Source of the DNA: Uloborus plumipes
Lineage: Eukaryota > Arthropoda > Arachnida > Araneae > Uloboridae
Reading direction: 5' to 3'
Assembly (NCBI GenBank): GCA_038373865.1
Contig: JAXGGA010003423.1
Location: 1-64,000 of the forward strand
Length of the DNA stretch: 64,000 bases
Each line of letters begins with the position of its first letter. Position 1 is the stretch's first letter. A program made the position numbers and the translations under genes. The notes under the pieces were generated by a model, which was given only the letters and a program-made list of their open reading frames with translations, did no database searches and had not been told where the DNA came from. Below, in pieces: positions 51,230 through 64,000 of this stretch.

Positions 51230-51806
51230 TACATATATATATATATAAAGATGACGGTGTTTGTATGTCTGTTTGTTCGTTTGTAACCGCTGGCCAGGAG
51301 CCCCCATAGCACCTACAGACCTGAAACTTGGCTCAAAAATTCGAACGTATCCCAGTAGAATGCACCTCAAAAGCCAAACTTTTAATTTCGTATTAGTAAT
51401 TTTGTAAATTAATTAATTAGTCTCATTTTTGGTGTATCCGCCATAATTAAGCGGGGAAAACCTTCCCCCACCCAAAGCATTATACATCACTGGAAAGGGT
51501 TTTTTTCTGAAAAAGAAAAGTTGTAGCACGTTTCTGTCCCTTAATTACGACAGGAGATATTAATTAATCAAATTTAGCCGATTTTCAAGGCATAACTTTG
51601 TACGCAATACTGAAACACTAGGTCCATTTTCCAGATCAGCTGCTCTTTTGTCCCTGAAGTTACTTTGTGGTTTAAATTAGCGTATAGATTTAAGCCTTGA
51701 AAATTTATTCAATTTGATTAATTAATATCTCCTGTTACTTACTTAACTTTCTGTCTTTAATATTTATTTGGCGAATTGACTTAATCTTTAACATGACTTT
51801 AATCTA
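51230..51806 (+). mobile_element. Helitron-like element, truncated 5' copy
   Basis: This stretch is collinear with the first ~570 bp of the element starting at 51807: GACGGTGTTTGTATG, AACCGCTGGCCAGGAGCCCC, TAGCACCTACAGACCTGAAA, TATCTCCTGTTACTTAC. It stops just where the next copy begins. The arrangement is head-to-tail. Confidence 0.6.
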
Positions 51807-53412
51807 TCTATATATATAAAAATGACGATGTTTGTATGTTTGTTTGTTAGTTTGTAACCGCTGGCCAGAAGCCCCCATAGCACCTACAGACCTGAAACTT
51901 GGCTCAAAAATTCGAACGTATACCAGTAAAATGCACCTCGAAAGCCGAATTTTTAATTTCGAATTAGTTATTTTTAAATTAATTAATTAGTCTCATTTTT
52001 GGTGTATCCGCCATAATTGAGGAGAGAAGACCTTCTCCCACCCCAAAGCATTATGTATCACTGGAAAGGGTTTTTTTTTCTGAAAAAGAAAAGTTGTAGC
52101 ACGTTTCTGTCCGTCAATTACGACAGGAGATATTAATTAATCAAATTTAGCCAATTTTCAAGGCTTAACTATGTACGCAATACTGAAATACTAGGTCCAT
52201 TTTCTAGATCAGCTGCTAGTTTTGTCCCTGAAGTTACTTTGTGATTTAAATTTGCGTATAGATTTAAGCCTTGAAAATTTATTCAATTTGATTAATTAAT
52301 ATCTCCTGTTACTTACTTAACTTTCTGTCTTTTACATTTATTTGGCGAATTGATTTAAACTTTAACATGACTTTAAGTGAAATTTAAAAGGTTGTGGAGC
52401 GCATTTGAACTAAAGGATATAATAATTTTTCTTCAGAGGGGGTTAAAGTGAATTTAAATTTATTAAGTTGACTTCCTCAAAATTCGGTGTTACCGAAAAT
52501 GTCACAATGGAACTATTATTGTTAAAAAAAATAGTGATGGCTATTCAGTCACTCATCGTATTTGGCGTCGTAAAGTTTGGCCACAATAGAGAAATTTACC
52601 AAACCTCCCAGCCTGTGAAACAATAATTTCTCCAAATCAAAGAAAAAGAAAACTCTCGTGGAAGGAACAGTAGCTGTTTGCAGTCTAAAGCGTATTTTAT
52701 TGCATGTTTAAAACATGTATTTAATGCCGCCCTCACTTAATTTTTAATAGTTCCATTCTGACATTTTCGGTAACACCGCTAATCAGTTACTTTTCGTATT
52801 TGGCGCCGTAAAGTTTGGCAACAATCGAGAAATTTACCAAACCTCCAGCCAGTGAAATCTTGCTTACTTGAGGGTCACTGTTAGATTGTAATCACTTCAT
52901 GGTGCGAAAGACATTCTTGCCTTTCAATGTTCTCGTTAAAATCATGGAAGAATGGTTGATTCTGAGCTATCTGACACAATCGGCTCCCTATGTTAATAAA
53001 TTTAGATTTGGCGACCAATTTTACATTGAAATTACGGTTAAATCGGTGAATTATATTAAATTTCGAGGGCATAATTGCTGTGGTCTTTGAGAGTTTCCAA
53101 AAATCTTGGCTCTACAGTTGTGTCAAAAGTTCCTTTGAAACGTAAAAATTTCGCTAAAAATAAATAAGTTCGTCACGCACACACACACGAAAAGATGAAA
53201 AAAGTCTTTAAAACTAAAATATCCCTCTCATTGAACACTACAAACTATGAAATGGCATTAAAAGCGTCATCTATATATTTTAAAAGGTCGTGGAGCACAT
53301 TTGAATTAAAGAATATACAAATTTTACTTTAGAGGGTGGAGTGAATTTAAATTTATTCAGTTGGACTTTCTTTACATTTTTTGCACGGGCATCGCCGTGC
53401 GGGTACTGCTAG
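51807..53412 (+). mobile_element. Helitron-like element, non-autonomous, 1.6 kb
   Basis: It starts TCTATATATATAAAAATGAC after an A and ends CTAG (53409-53412) before a T. The hairpin GCACGG-GCATCG-CCGTGC (53383-53400) sits eight bases before CTAG. These are standard Helitron signs. It contains the inverted-repeat insertion at 52486-52777 and no Rep/helicase coding. Opposed 63-codon frames at 52881-53090 are not recognisable proteins. Confidence 0.7.
52486..52777. mobile_element. 292-bp inverted-repeat MITE inside the Helitron-like element
   Basis: The left end GGTGTTACCGAAAATGTCA is mirrored at the right end, with GGAACTATTA also inverted, so the arms are about 30 bp. No clear target duplication was found. 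A ~60-bp internal segment (CGTATTTGGCGTCGTAAAGT) is repeated just outside the right end (52798 onward, CGTATTTGGCGCCGTAAAGT). Confidence 0.6.
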
Positions 53413-54549
53413 TAGTTTATATTTATTAATATTTGTACAAAATCTCCAACGCATTTTAGCTGCGCAATATTATCTAGGCATCATTTAGATAAATATTCAC
53501 GTACATTATTTAAATTTTCCCGTAATTAAACTCCAAGAGATTAAGTTGCTTGTTCATAAATAGCTTCTTTAAGGCTATTTTTTCTAACCAATTTATCCCA
53601 TCCTTAAAAAAAATTACAAAATGAAGTTCCGTTAAGAACTCTGGGGAATGATTTCTCTTCTAATTGCATTTTTTATACTCAATTTCCCTACTTATCGGAT
53701 TTTCGTTTAAATTCAACTGATAGAAATAGTGCACTTAATTAACTCCCTTGTAATGATTAAGAAAACCAATTAAGAACGTAGCGAATGTAGTTAAGCTAAG
53801 AGAAACTGCAAATGAAAACAAAATTTGGTAGCTGATAGCACTGTTAAGCACTACTTTGCTTTAGAGAGAAGATTTTACAAAATTGAAAATTTCAAGCGTT
53901 AATTAGTAGGTTTGGAATGGAAAGCCGAACATCGAAAAATTTTGTTAAACGACAAAGCTTTTCATAATTTCTTCAAAATTTTGAAATTAATAAATTTTAG
54001 CAGACGTTATGTTTACATTTTGTACAAAGTAGTTTTCTGAGAGTAGATTAGAGCAACCTTTGTTCAAAGAAACGTAAAGACAATAAATGATCTTCACTAC
54101 TCAGTCATTTTTTATTGAGAAATCAATTGTGATTACTATTGTACAGTTGAAAGCGCATGATATGGCAGCAGAAACGCAAAAGAGCATAATACAAAATAAA
54201 AGTTTCAAGAATCTTTTAGCTTTAGGCGGTACTTCTTCTTTCTACTTGGAACATTATTTAAACTAAACTTTTGGACACACACAAAATGATGTGTGTATCA
54301 AGATGTATAAATAAATTGAAGATTTTTGTAAAGGCACACCAACGTAGATTTAATATATCATAATGCACATGTATGTATTTTTAAAACTTTTACATAAAGT
54401 AGTAAACTCTTCAAAAGTTGGAATATGTATGTCCAGTGTAGGCGAGACAAAATTCACTTCGTATATATTTATTATTATTATTTTTTAATCAATACAGAAT
54501 GCCACTGAAACACATTTTTAATACTCCTTGTGAATATTTTTTTTCAAAA
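53413..54549. other. AT-rich stretch, nothing recognised
   Basis: No element ends or protein-like frames were identified between the two Helitron-like regions. Confidence 0.5.
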
Positions 54550-55350
54550 TCTACTTATATTAAAAACTGAGTATCTTTCTAACTATCTTTCTTTCTAACT
54601 ATCTTTCTATGTCACGCTTCTTTCTCCTGAACGCCAATGACCTGAAAGTCGAACCAGGTACCGATAGATGGGTAATTTTTCAGGCTTCATTAGTTTCAAT
54701 TGATATAATTATACGATTTTAATTAGCGAAGATATCAATTAATACGTAGTCAAGTTTAAAGCGATTAAGCCTAATAAATGATTAAATATGAAATCCATTC
54801 TTGCAAACCGTCGTTGCTATGAAACGGTGATAACAATGATAATGAGAGTTTTGAATGAAGGCTTAACTAAATCAAACACGAAACTCATAAGCGGGCCACT
54901 TACGTAGAATTTTTATCGCTAGCTACTGGTAATATTTTGAAACATTTATTTGTTGAAGAGCCATCTACTTATATTAAAAACTGAGTATCTATGTCTGCTT
55001 TTTTCCTTTGAGCGAGCTGAACTTACTGAAACTTTCCTCACCATCTTGAAGGCGTGAAGCATCTCAATAATTCGAATGATTTTTTTTTTATATAGGAAAA
55101 AAGTAAAGGCGTGAAGCGCCTGTAAGCGAGCCGCCTTGGTGGGGAGTAGTTTCTTTAATTTTTTTTCTCACTACTTTCAGGGCACGAAGTGCCCATGCAA
55201 CGCCGGGCCACGTGCGTGGTATGTCTGGAAATCGAATGAACATTAGATTATATCAAATAATATAACTTCAGAATGAGGTAAAAGTTAGAGAGGGGAGACG
55301 TAATGCATCAACGTGCCGCAGGAAGCTAATCTAGCTGCCCTGGCAGCTAG
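54550..55350 (+). mobile_element. Helitron-like composite with two 5' ends
   Basis: TCTACTTATATTAAAAACTG occurs twice after an A, at 54550 and 54964, like two Helitron starts. CTAG before T is at 55347-55350, overlapping a hairpin AGCTGCC-CT-GGCAGCT, which is closer to the end than usual. GCAACGCCGGGCCACG near 55200 resembles Helitron 3' hairpin sequence known from arthropods. The layout suggests one copy nested beside another, but the exact ends are uncertain. Confidence 0.4.
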
Positions 55351-55385
55351 TATACTATTAAATATCGAAAACAATTAATTCAATG

Positions 55386-55668
55386 CCGGCCACCTTGTCT
55401 AGTGGTCAGAGTAGTCTGCCACGGATGGCATGGCCCCGGGTTCGAGTCCCGGCTTGGGCATGCATGTGCTTTCTCTCTCCCGTCCTTGGCCTTTCTTTGT
55501 GTGAATGTGTTGTTGTGTGAAAGGTTGCCTACCCTATAAACGGGTCCCTATGGCATGCGTGTACTGTGGACATCGGACTTCACACCAAATAACGGTACAG
55601 TTGGAAAACCGAAGCAGCGCACACCAAATTGCCAGCCTGGCTGGCACACGACAAAAAAAAAATAATAA
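55386..55668 (+). repeat. tRNA-derived SINE, full-length, 10-bp target duplication
   Basis: The tRNA-like head has an A-box-like TAGTGGTCAGAG (55400-55411) and a perfect B box GGGTTCGAGTCCC (55438-55450). The body contains CTCTCTCCCGTCCTTGGCC and ACTTCACACCAAATAACGG, and the tail is A8 plus (AAT)n. The 10-bp repeat TAATTCAATG flanks it exactly (55376-55385, 55669-55678), indicating target-primed retrotransposition. This is the youngest of the three copies in the window. The partner LINE is not identifiable here. Confidence 0.9.
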
Positions 55669-55739
55669 TAATTCAATGAAATATGTTGTATTTAGAAGAC
55701 AAAGGTAACGAATTGAGAACTTAACCCAGAGTATCAATG

Positions 55740-56904
55740 TTGCCTCAAAACGTACACTATGTATCCAATGTGTGCTTCCAGAACAATTTGATTAAAAAAA
55801 ACAATATGAATCTAAGGGAGGGATATAATCAGGAAGGGATCTCATCTAATATTAATTATATACGTCAACAATTAAATATGAGTACATTTCAGAAAAGCAA
55901 ATGCTGCATTAAGTACAATCGTCTTCTTATTTAAAATGCGCACTGTATTAATATCAATATGATTCTTAATGAAGTCTGCCTAATAGAGATCAGGAATAAT
56001 CATTATCCTGTAACTCACGACATCACAATGGCACTTTATATTGCATTCAACATAGTTACAGAATTTATGATCAGAATTAACGGGGTCGTTAAATCTCCAC
56101 CGAATTTCCATTTACGGTCTTAACAAGCAATTTATGAAGCTCTATGCAAGCATTTCTGGATTATAAGAATCCCTTACCCACACTATGCAATATCGTATCA
56201 CTAGACCAGAGCTAAAAATGTGAAGCCACTTCTCTTACATGTTGAAAAAGATTTAGTTTATATTAATATTAATAATTTTATTTTAAGAAACTAATTAGAC
56301 AGAGAAAAAAATAGCTTAAAAAACATTTGGATTAAGCGGCTAGGCTAAGTTTTAAGTTTAAGATTGCGAAATAGAAATATAGTAATTTATATGTTTGCCT
56401 TTGCATACACTTTTTAATACTTCCTTTGTTTGTATTTTCAAAGAACGAAGTAGAGAAAACATTAAAAACAATGACTTGGGGGTGATTAATGATGTAACGC
56501 TGCATATTTTAAGCAAGCACAGTCACATCATTAGGTTTATTTGAAATTATTCCAGTTATTGCCATCCTTTTAGATTCAATTATTCAGAAAAATGACCTGA
56601 ATTGTTTTCACTTTTGGTATACATTCTTTACACGTAATAGCAACTTAACTTAACATTTGAGCTGTAAATTAAGACACTTAAAGCTACTCAAAAGTACTTT
56701 ATAATTCAGAGCATTGGTGCAAGGAGCTGTTTTTTATTTAGGTTCCGTTACTTCTGTTTTTTTGCTTGCAATATAATAAAAGGTATCTTTCATTACAATT
56801 TAAGTTTATTGTACATATTTTTTTTTACTGCTGCGTTTTCCAAAAAAAAAAAAAAAAAACGTAAAAGTGTACAAAATTAAATGCAATACACAGCTAGCTG
56901 GGTC
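55740..56904. other. AT-rich stretch, nothing recognised
   Basis: A 65-codon frame at 55737-55934 is not recognisable. No repeats or element ends were seen. Confidence 0.5.
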
Positions 56905-57005
56905 ATTTCATCCAGTCTCTGGATGGAATGACCGAGCTGACGCTGCATTGCATGTATTTTTGCCTTAGCCGTAGCTTAGGGGCGGTAACTTACTGCCTAG
57001 CATAG
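56905..57005. repeat. Third copy of the ~100-bp repeat
   Basis: CAGTCTCTGGATGG, ACCGAGCTGACGCTGC and AGCTTAGGGGCGGTAACTTA match the copies at 49396-49660 in order. Confidence 0.5.
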
Positions 57006-57059
57006 ATACTTATTTATCTTTTTATGAAGCTGGTCCTAGTATTAGTATTATATAGAATA

Positions 57060-57943
57060 CTAGCTGCGTGGCCTGGCATTGCACGGGCTACATCTGAACA
57101 AGCATTAACAATACTGGTACAAAAAAAGATGAAAAAAAAATTCATTTTTATTATACTGGATATAAGTTGGACTTCAAAAACCTTTATTAGGGCATAGCTG
57201 TGCGCCGTGGTTTCACATCAATCTATTAAAAACTATTTTAAGTACATCAAGCTATGATAAGTACTGTTCGTTTTCGAAATCGGCGCCTAGTATAAATATA
57301 CTATGGTTTTAAATTATGTGCTTAGTTAAGTACCTGAGGTACACTATAATAATAAAGTTACAAAGAACAACCACAAAAGCAGAAATAAGGAAGACAAAAC
57401 TTAATAGAAAACTCCTACAAAACAAATTATATACACGAAAACCATTTCGTGATCTGAGCAATGTGGCAAGAGACAAGACTCTCAAGGTTAGAGCAATTTT
57501 CAACCAGCGCTCTCTACACAGTTGCTAAAAAAATAATTTTAACGAACGACATCTCGCGAGAAGAGTGGAAACTAATCCACATTATAAGGCAAACCATTGG
57601 GAACCATTGGAGTGCAAACTATAAGCTCCCCGTTTGAGCAACTGCTTGATTGTCAACCATTGAATGTAGAGGCGCCTCCACAGTTGCAAAAGCTTATCAA
57701 TACTCTTTATGAGCGCCATCTTTCGAGAAGAGAGGAAACTATTTCTTTTTGTATAGTTTATTATTTTTTACATTATTACTTTTAGTTATAACAATAACTC
57801 CTATAGCCTACAACTTTCCTGAATAAATGGACTATTCAACACAGAACGAATTTTTCAAATCGAACCAGTAGTTCCTGAGATTAGCACTTTCAAGCAAACA
57901 AACAAACAAACAAACTCTACAGCTTTATATTATTAAGTAAAGA
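57060..57943 (-). mobile_element. Helitron-like element, minus orientation, 884 bp
   Basis: On the minus strand it starts TCTTTACTTAATAATATAAA at 57943 after an A, followed by GCTGTAGAGTTTG and (TTTG)n, and ends GGCCACGCAGCTAG at 57060 before a T. These ends match a Helitron group I know from arthropods. The 3' hairpin (CGTG...CACG) is weak. Inside, a segment with CATCT-CGAGAAGAG-GGAAACT is directly repeated (about 57547 and 57716). No Rep/helicase. Confidence 0.55.
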
Positions 57944-58814
57944 TTTGTAAATCTTTCATGTATATACTTTTAAATAGTGATACACTATTTTCTAATCCTC
58001 TGTTCTTGAATTTAAAAAAACTTCAGAGTTATTCACTCTCTATTTTTATTTTTCGTTAAGATTAAAAAACACAAACAACGCTCAATCATCCTGAAAAAGA
58101 ACAATGAAAAAAAACAGTATATTTGACTCGCACTTTGGTGTAAAGAACACAATAGTTATGATTAGTCCTATTGTTGATTTTAATTCGTACATTTTCCATG
58201 TAGGTCTTTTTTTTTTAATTTTAAATTTGAAAACAGTTTTTTTTAATTTAAAACCGCCTATACACACTAACATCTACAGTATGCGTAAACGGTTGAAGTG
58301 TGTGTGTATGTGTCACATACATGTCAACCTACACTTACGCTTCTGCACACATATAAAATGCGCAGTTCATTTTTCGATGTTTATTTAATGATTTTTTTTT
58401 TTAATTTTTCATTTATTTTGACGATGTAGTATTTTTACATGCATTAAGCCATTTGTAATGCTTTTTTAGCATTTCTTTTATTACTATAGAAACGTAGGCT
58501 AAAAAGAAAAATAACCTCACAGCAGGTTTACAGAAAGGTGTACTTAAAGTCTAATTCTAATAAATTTTATCTTGAATTTACTGACTGGCACAAAATGTAT
58601 TTCTTCAAGAACATATTAGTTTAAAGAAATTACTATTATAATCATTATTACATTTTTAGCATGATTTTAGTGCATTATGTTCAAAACCGTTACACGAGAC
58701 GTAACTTAGGGAAAAAGGTCAACACATAGAAATATAGATTTAAACTGACGGAAATTTGTTTCTTTCAAATTCTATTGCACAAAAGAATCCTTTTCTTTTT
58801 TTCTTTAATTTCAG

Positions 58815-58853
58815 ATAGTCTGGAATGATTTGATTAAGAAACACAAAAGAGCG
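58815..58853 (+). CDS. Candidate 39-nt internal exon
   Basis: A strong pyrimidine tract ending TTTAATTTCAG (AG 58813-58814) is followed by 39 nt and then a consensus donor GTGAGT (58854-58859). One frame is open: IVWNDLIKKHKRA; the other two contain stops. The length is a multiple of three. Tract, acceptor, short exon and donor together fit a microexon of a larger gene outside the window, but chance is possible in AT-rich DNA. The gene is not recognised. Confidence 0.3.
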
Positions 58854-58859
58854 GTGAGT

Positions 58860-59802
58860 TCATCTCCCGTGAGATCGATTAAAGGAATTACGCTTATGGG
58901 CGAAAGTAAAGGAATGGCGCAGTGATCATCCATTAGAGCTCCGTGATGGTTTCATGGATCATTTGGCTAACCTGCCATTTTAAACGTATCATTTTTTTTT
59001 GTTTTATTTCGAAATTGTAATTCGCATGACTTTTTTGTGTTTTCGAAAAATGAACGAAGATAAATGGGAAAACCTTTGAGCATATTTTTATTAATTGCTT
59101 TATGGCTCTTGCCTTTCAGGCAAATCGTAACGTTAAAAGTTAGTTAATAAAATATGAAGAGTTGCGCTAGAAGCTGTATTAATTAAGTATAAAGTTGAAT
59201 AAAACTTGTAGTTTCTTTTTGACTTATTTTATTCATGTTATTATATTTTTTTAAATAAAATCTTTGAGTTATTTGTTAATAAAATTTATATCGATTACTG
59301 TTTAAGGACCTGAACTAAGATCGACCGCTTGCTGAACAGCTGTTGAATTTCAAATGTACTTCGTAATTACAGTTGAAAGTAAAATAAAAGTAAAATGAAA
59401 CTATAAATAGGGATATAAATATATCAGTTGAATTAAACACATGTGAACAAGTTTGGAAATAGTGATTTTCGTTTACGTGAGCCACATGTACGCAAAAATA
59501 GTAGTTATACCCTTGAAACATTTCTTTCGTTCCTGATACATTAGTATTTATGCCATTATTTAACATATATTCAATGCTTCCGAGACAGTAAAGACACTAA
59601 AGTAGGCAATATACAAATATGATGTTGGCCTCAATGTACTGTTTACTCTGGAAACATCAATTTTATTCTCTAAGAAGTTACTAATTTTAAGAAGGTACTA
59701 ATAACACATTTTGACATTGTTTGTTCCAAACGGGGCTATGTATTGGCTTCTAACCATCTGCAGACCTAGTGTATTTTCCAAGACCGGCAATAGTGCTTTC
59801 AT
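58860..59802. other. AT-rich stretch, nothing recognised
   Basis: Apart from a less AT-rich patch directly after the candidate exon (58860-58975), no recognisable feature. Confidence 0.45.
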
Positions 59803-60370
59803 GTGTCACCACTATCGGCGAATGCCATTGCTGTGATAATTTTGACACCCAATTTCCGCACTAGATGGAAGCACCTGGGCTCTATTCGTACGAAACTGCA
59901 TAATCAATTAAATTTTGACCAAACAAATATTCACGGAAACTTTTACATGTCACATAATGACACAGTACGACACCGACGTGAACAATATCGATTTTCTGCA
60001 TCTTCAAAAACCACCGATTAGAGCCAAGTTTGACCCTGAACCTTTGGACGTGAGGGTCAACGTCATAAGTACTAAACTACTTTGTGGGAATTTAGACGTA
60101 AACTTGCATAAAAGTATTTGTAACAGCATTGGACAAGGACTTTTCATTTCTCAAGCATCTGTATTATCTGGAATTAAAGCTTTCCGAACTGCTTGTTGTT
60201 ATTTAACAAGAAAGTTGTTAATTTTTCAAAAGCTGACCGAGCTTCTCAGAGTAAATTAACACGATTTATGTGCGGATTTTGTTAAGGATGTTATCCTTGG
60301 AAATTTTGGAGCTGAGAATTCTGCTTATTTTACTGGGCAAATTCGGCCGGAGCTCAACCAGGAAATGTTC
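59803..60370 (+). pseudogene. Protein-like fragments, possibly Harbinger-like
   Basis: Overlapping plus-strand frames carry RHRREQYRFSASSK (to 60018) and, in another frame to 60257, PPIRAKFDPEPLDVRVNVIS and IGQGLFISQASVLSGI, followed by AFRTACCYLTRKLLIF. The GxFISQASVxxxI stretch resembles the helix-turn-helix part of PIF/Harbinger transposases (GISQxTVSR). No catalytic residues or terminal repeats were found. The assignment is tentative; an unrelated protein relic is equally possible. Confidence 0.25.
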
Positions 60371-63479
<3,109 letters not shown>

Positions 63480-64000
63480 CACTATTCAGAAGTACAGAAG
63501 TAGTTTTGTATGCACTCGTTTAAAGTTTTTGTTGTAAGAGATAAATGGGTGGGAAAAGGAAAAAAAAAAGAACTAAGTGAAAAAACTGAATTAAAAGCAC
63601 TAACGGATTTTTCTAGAATTAAATTCTTGTTATTGGAAACGGAAATTAATCGTATGGAAATTAACAATACGGAAAACGTACATTTAAGATGAAAGTAATA
63701 ATTATTAGATAATTGCATGAAAGAAATTCCATTATTCTCAGCTCATCCTTTTATTAATAATCGATTAGTAATTACTTTAACGATATTTGCATTTCAAACA
63801 CACAATAACAATAAGGGTTTCAAAGGAATCAATTCATTAAGAGGCATTTGGTTCAGTAGCGTCTTTCTTTCTACTTTTTTTTCAGAAATTTTATTTCAAG
63901 TGAATTCTTCTTTGTGAATAAAATAAATGGCAGTTAGGCTCTGTCTAGTATTGAAAAAAAAAAAAAAAAAAGAAGAAAACAAGGTCTTAGACAAAAAAAT
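63480..64000. other. Unannotated right edge
   Basis: A 60-codon ATG frame at 63510-63692 ([20 protein letters not shown], then RIKFLLLETEINRMEI) is Lys/Glu-rich and unrecognised. A poly(A) tract lies near 63953-63972. Nothing else was seen. Confidence 0.4.

Noticed and set aside
50502..51370. Frames on both strands of the 117-bp array
   Set aside because: Both strands are open, as expected for a short-period repeat divisible by three; the plus frame is broken by a 116-bp unit.

Overview
The window reads as intergenic or intronic DNA from an animal nuclear genome. It is strongly A+T-rich, has long (TA)n microsatellites, no bacterial operon structure, tRNA-derived SINEs, Tc1-like transposons, several families of inverted-repeat elements and Helitron-like elements. 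An arthropod, perhaps an arachnid, is my best guess from the mix of transposon families. That is an inference; nothing in the window identifies the species. No complete host protein-coding gene was recognised. The only intact, recognisable protein gene is a Tc1-like transposase at 43803-44846.

Layout. 1-9.1 kb: small repeats, namely a subterminal-motif repeat (1-300), a pogo-like end (410), a 177-bp hAT-type MITE with a perfect 8-bp target duplication (4387-4563), a tandem-repeat-filled inverted-repeat element (4581-5826) and a TA-flanked inverted-repeat element (5963-7140). 9.1-11.7 kb: an inverted-repeat element split by a decayed DD34E Tc1 copy. 11.7-19.6 kb: mostly unannotatable AT-rich DNA with one SINE and one candidate terminal exon. 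19.6-23.3 kb: a three-level nest, in which a TTAA-type element sits inside a giant palindrome, which sits inside a hAT-type MITE. 24.0-26.6 kb: an inverted-repeat transposon with a wrecked transposase gene and a tandemly amplified right end. 30.2-37.1 kb: five further repeats, including a relative of the palindrome family, a GGGGAGAGTGG element and a Helitron-like element. 41.3-47.1 kb: a 1.9-kb unit present two and a bit times, joined through (TA)n tracts, with the intact DD36E Tc1 element inserted at one junction. 49.4-57.9 kb: SINEs and several Helitron-like termini, one with a 117-bp tandem array. 62.6-63.5 kb: a palindromic MITE flanked on both sides by (TA)n.

The region acts mainly as a landing ground for transposons, and the features do not form a pathway. 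Its value lies in the nests and sister copies: they supply empty sites, target duplications and relative ages directly from the sequence. All boundaries and similarities were read by eye. Database identity, copy number and expression could not be tested.
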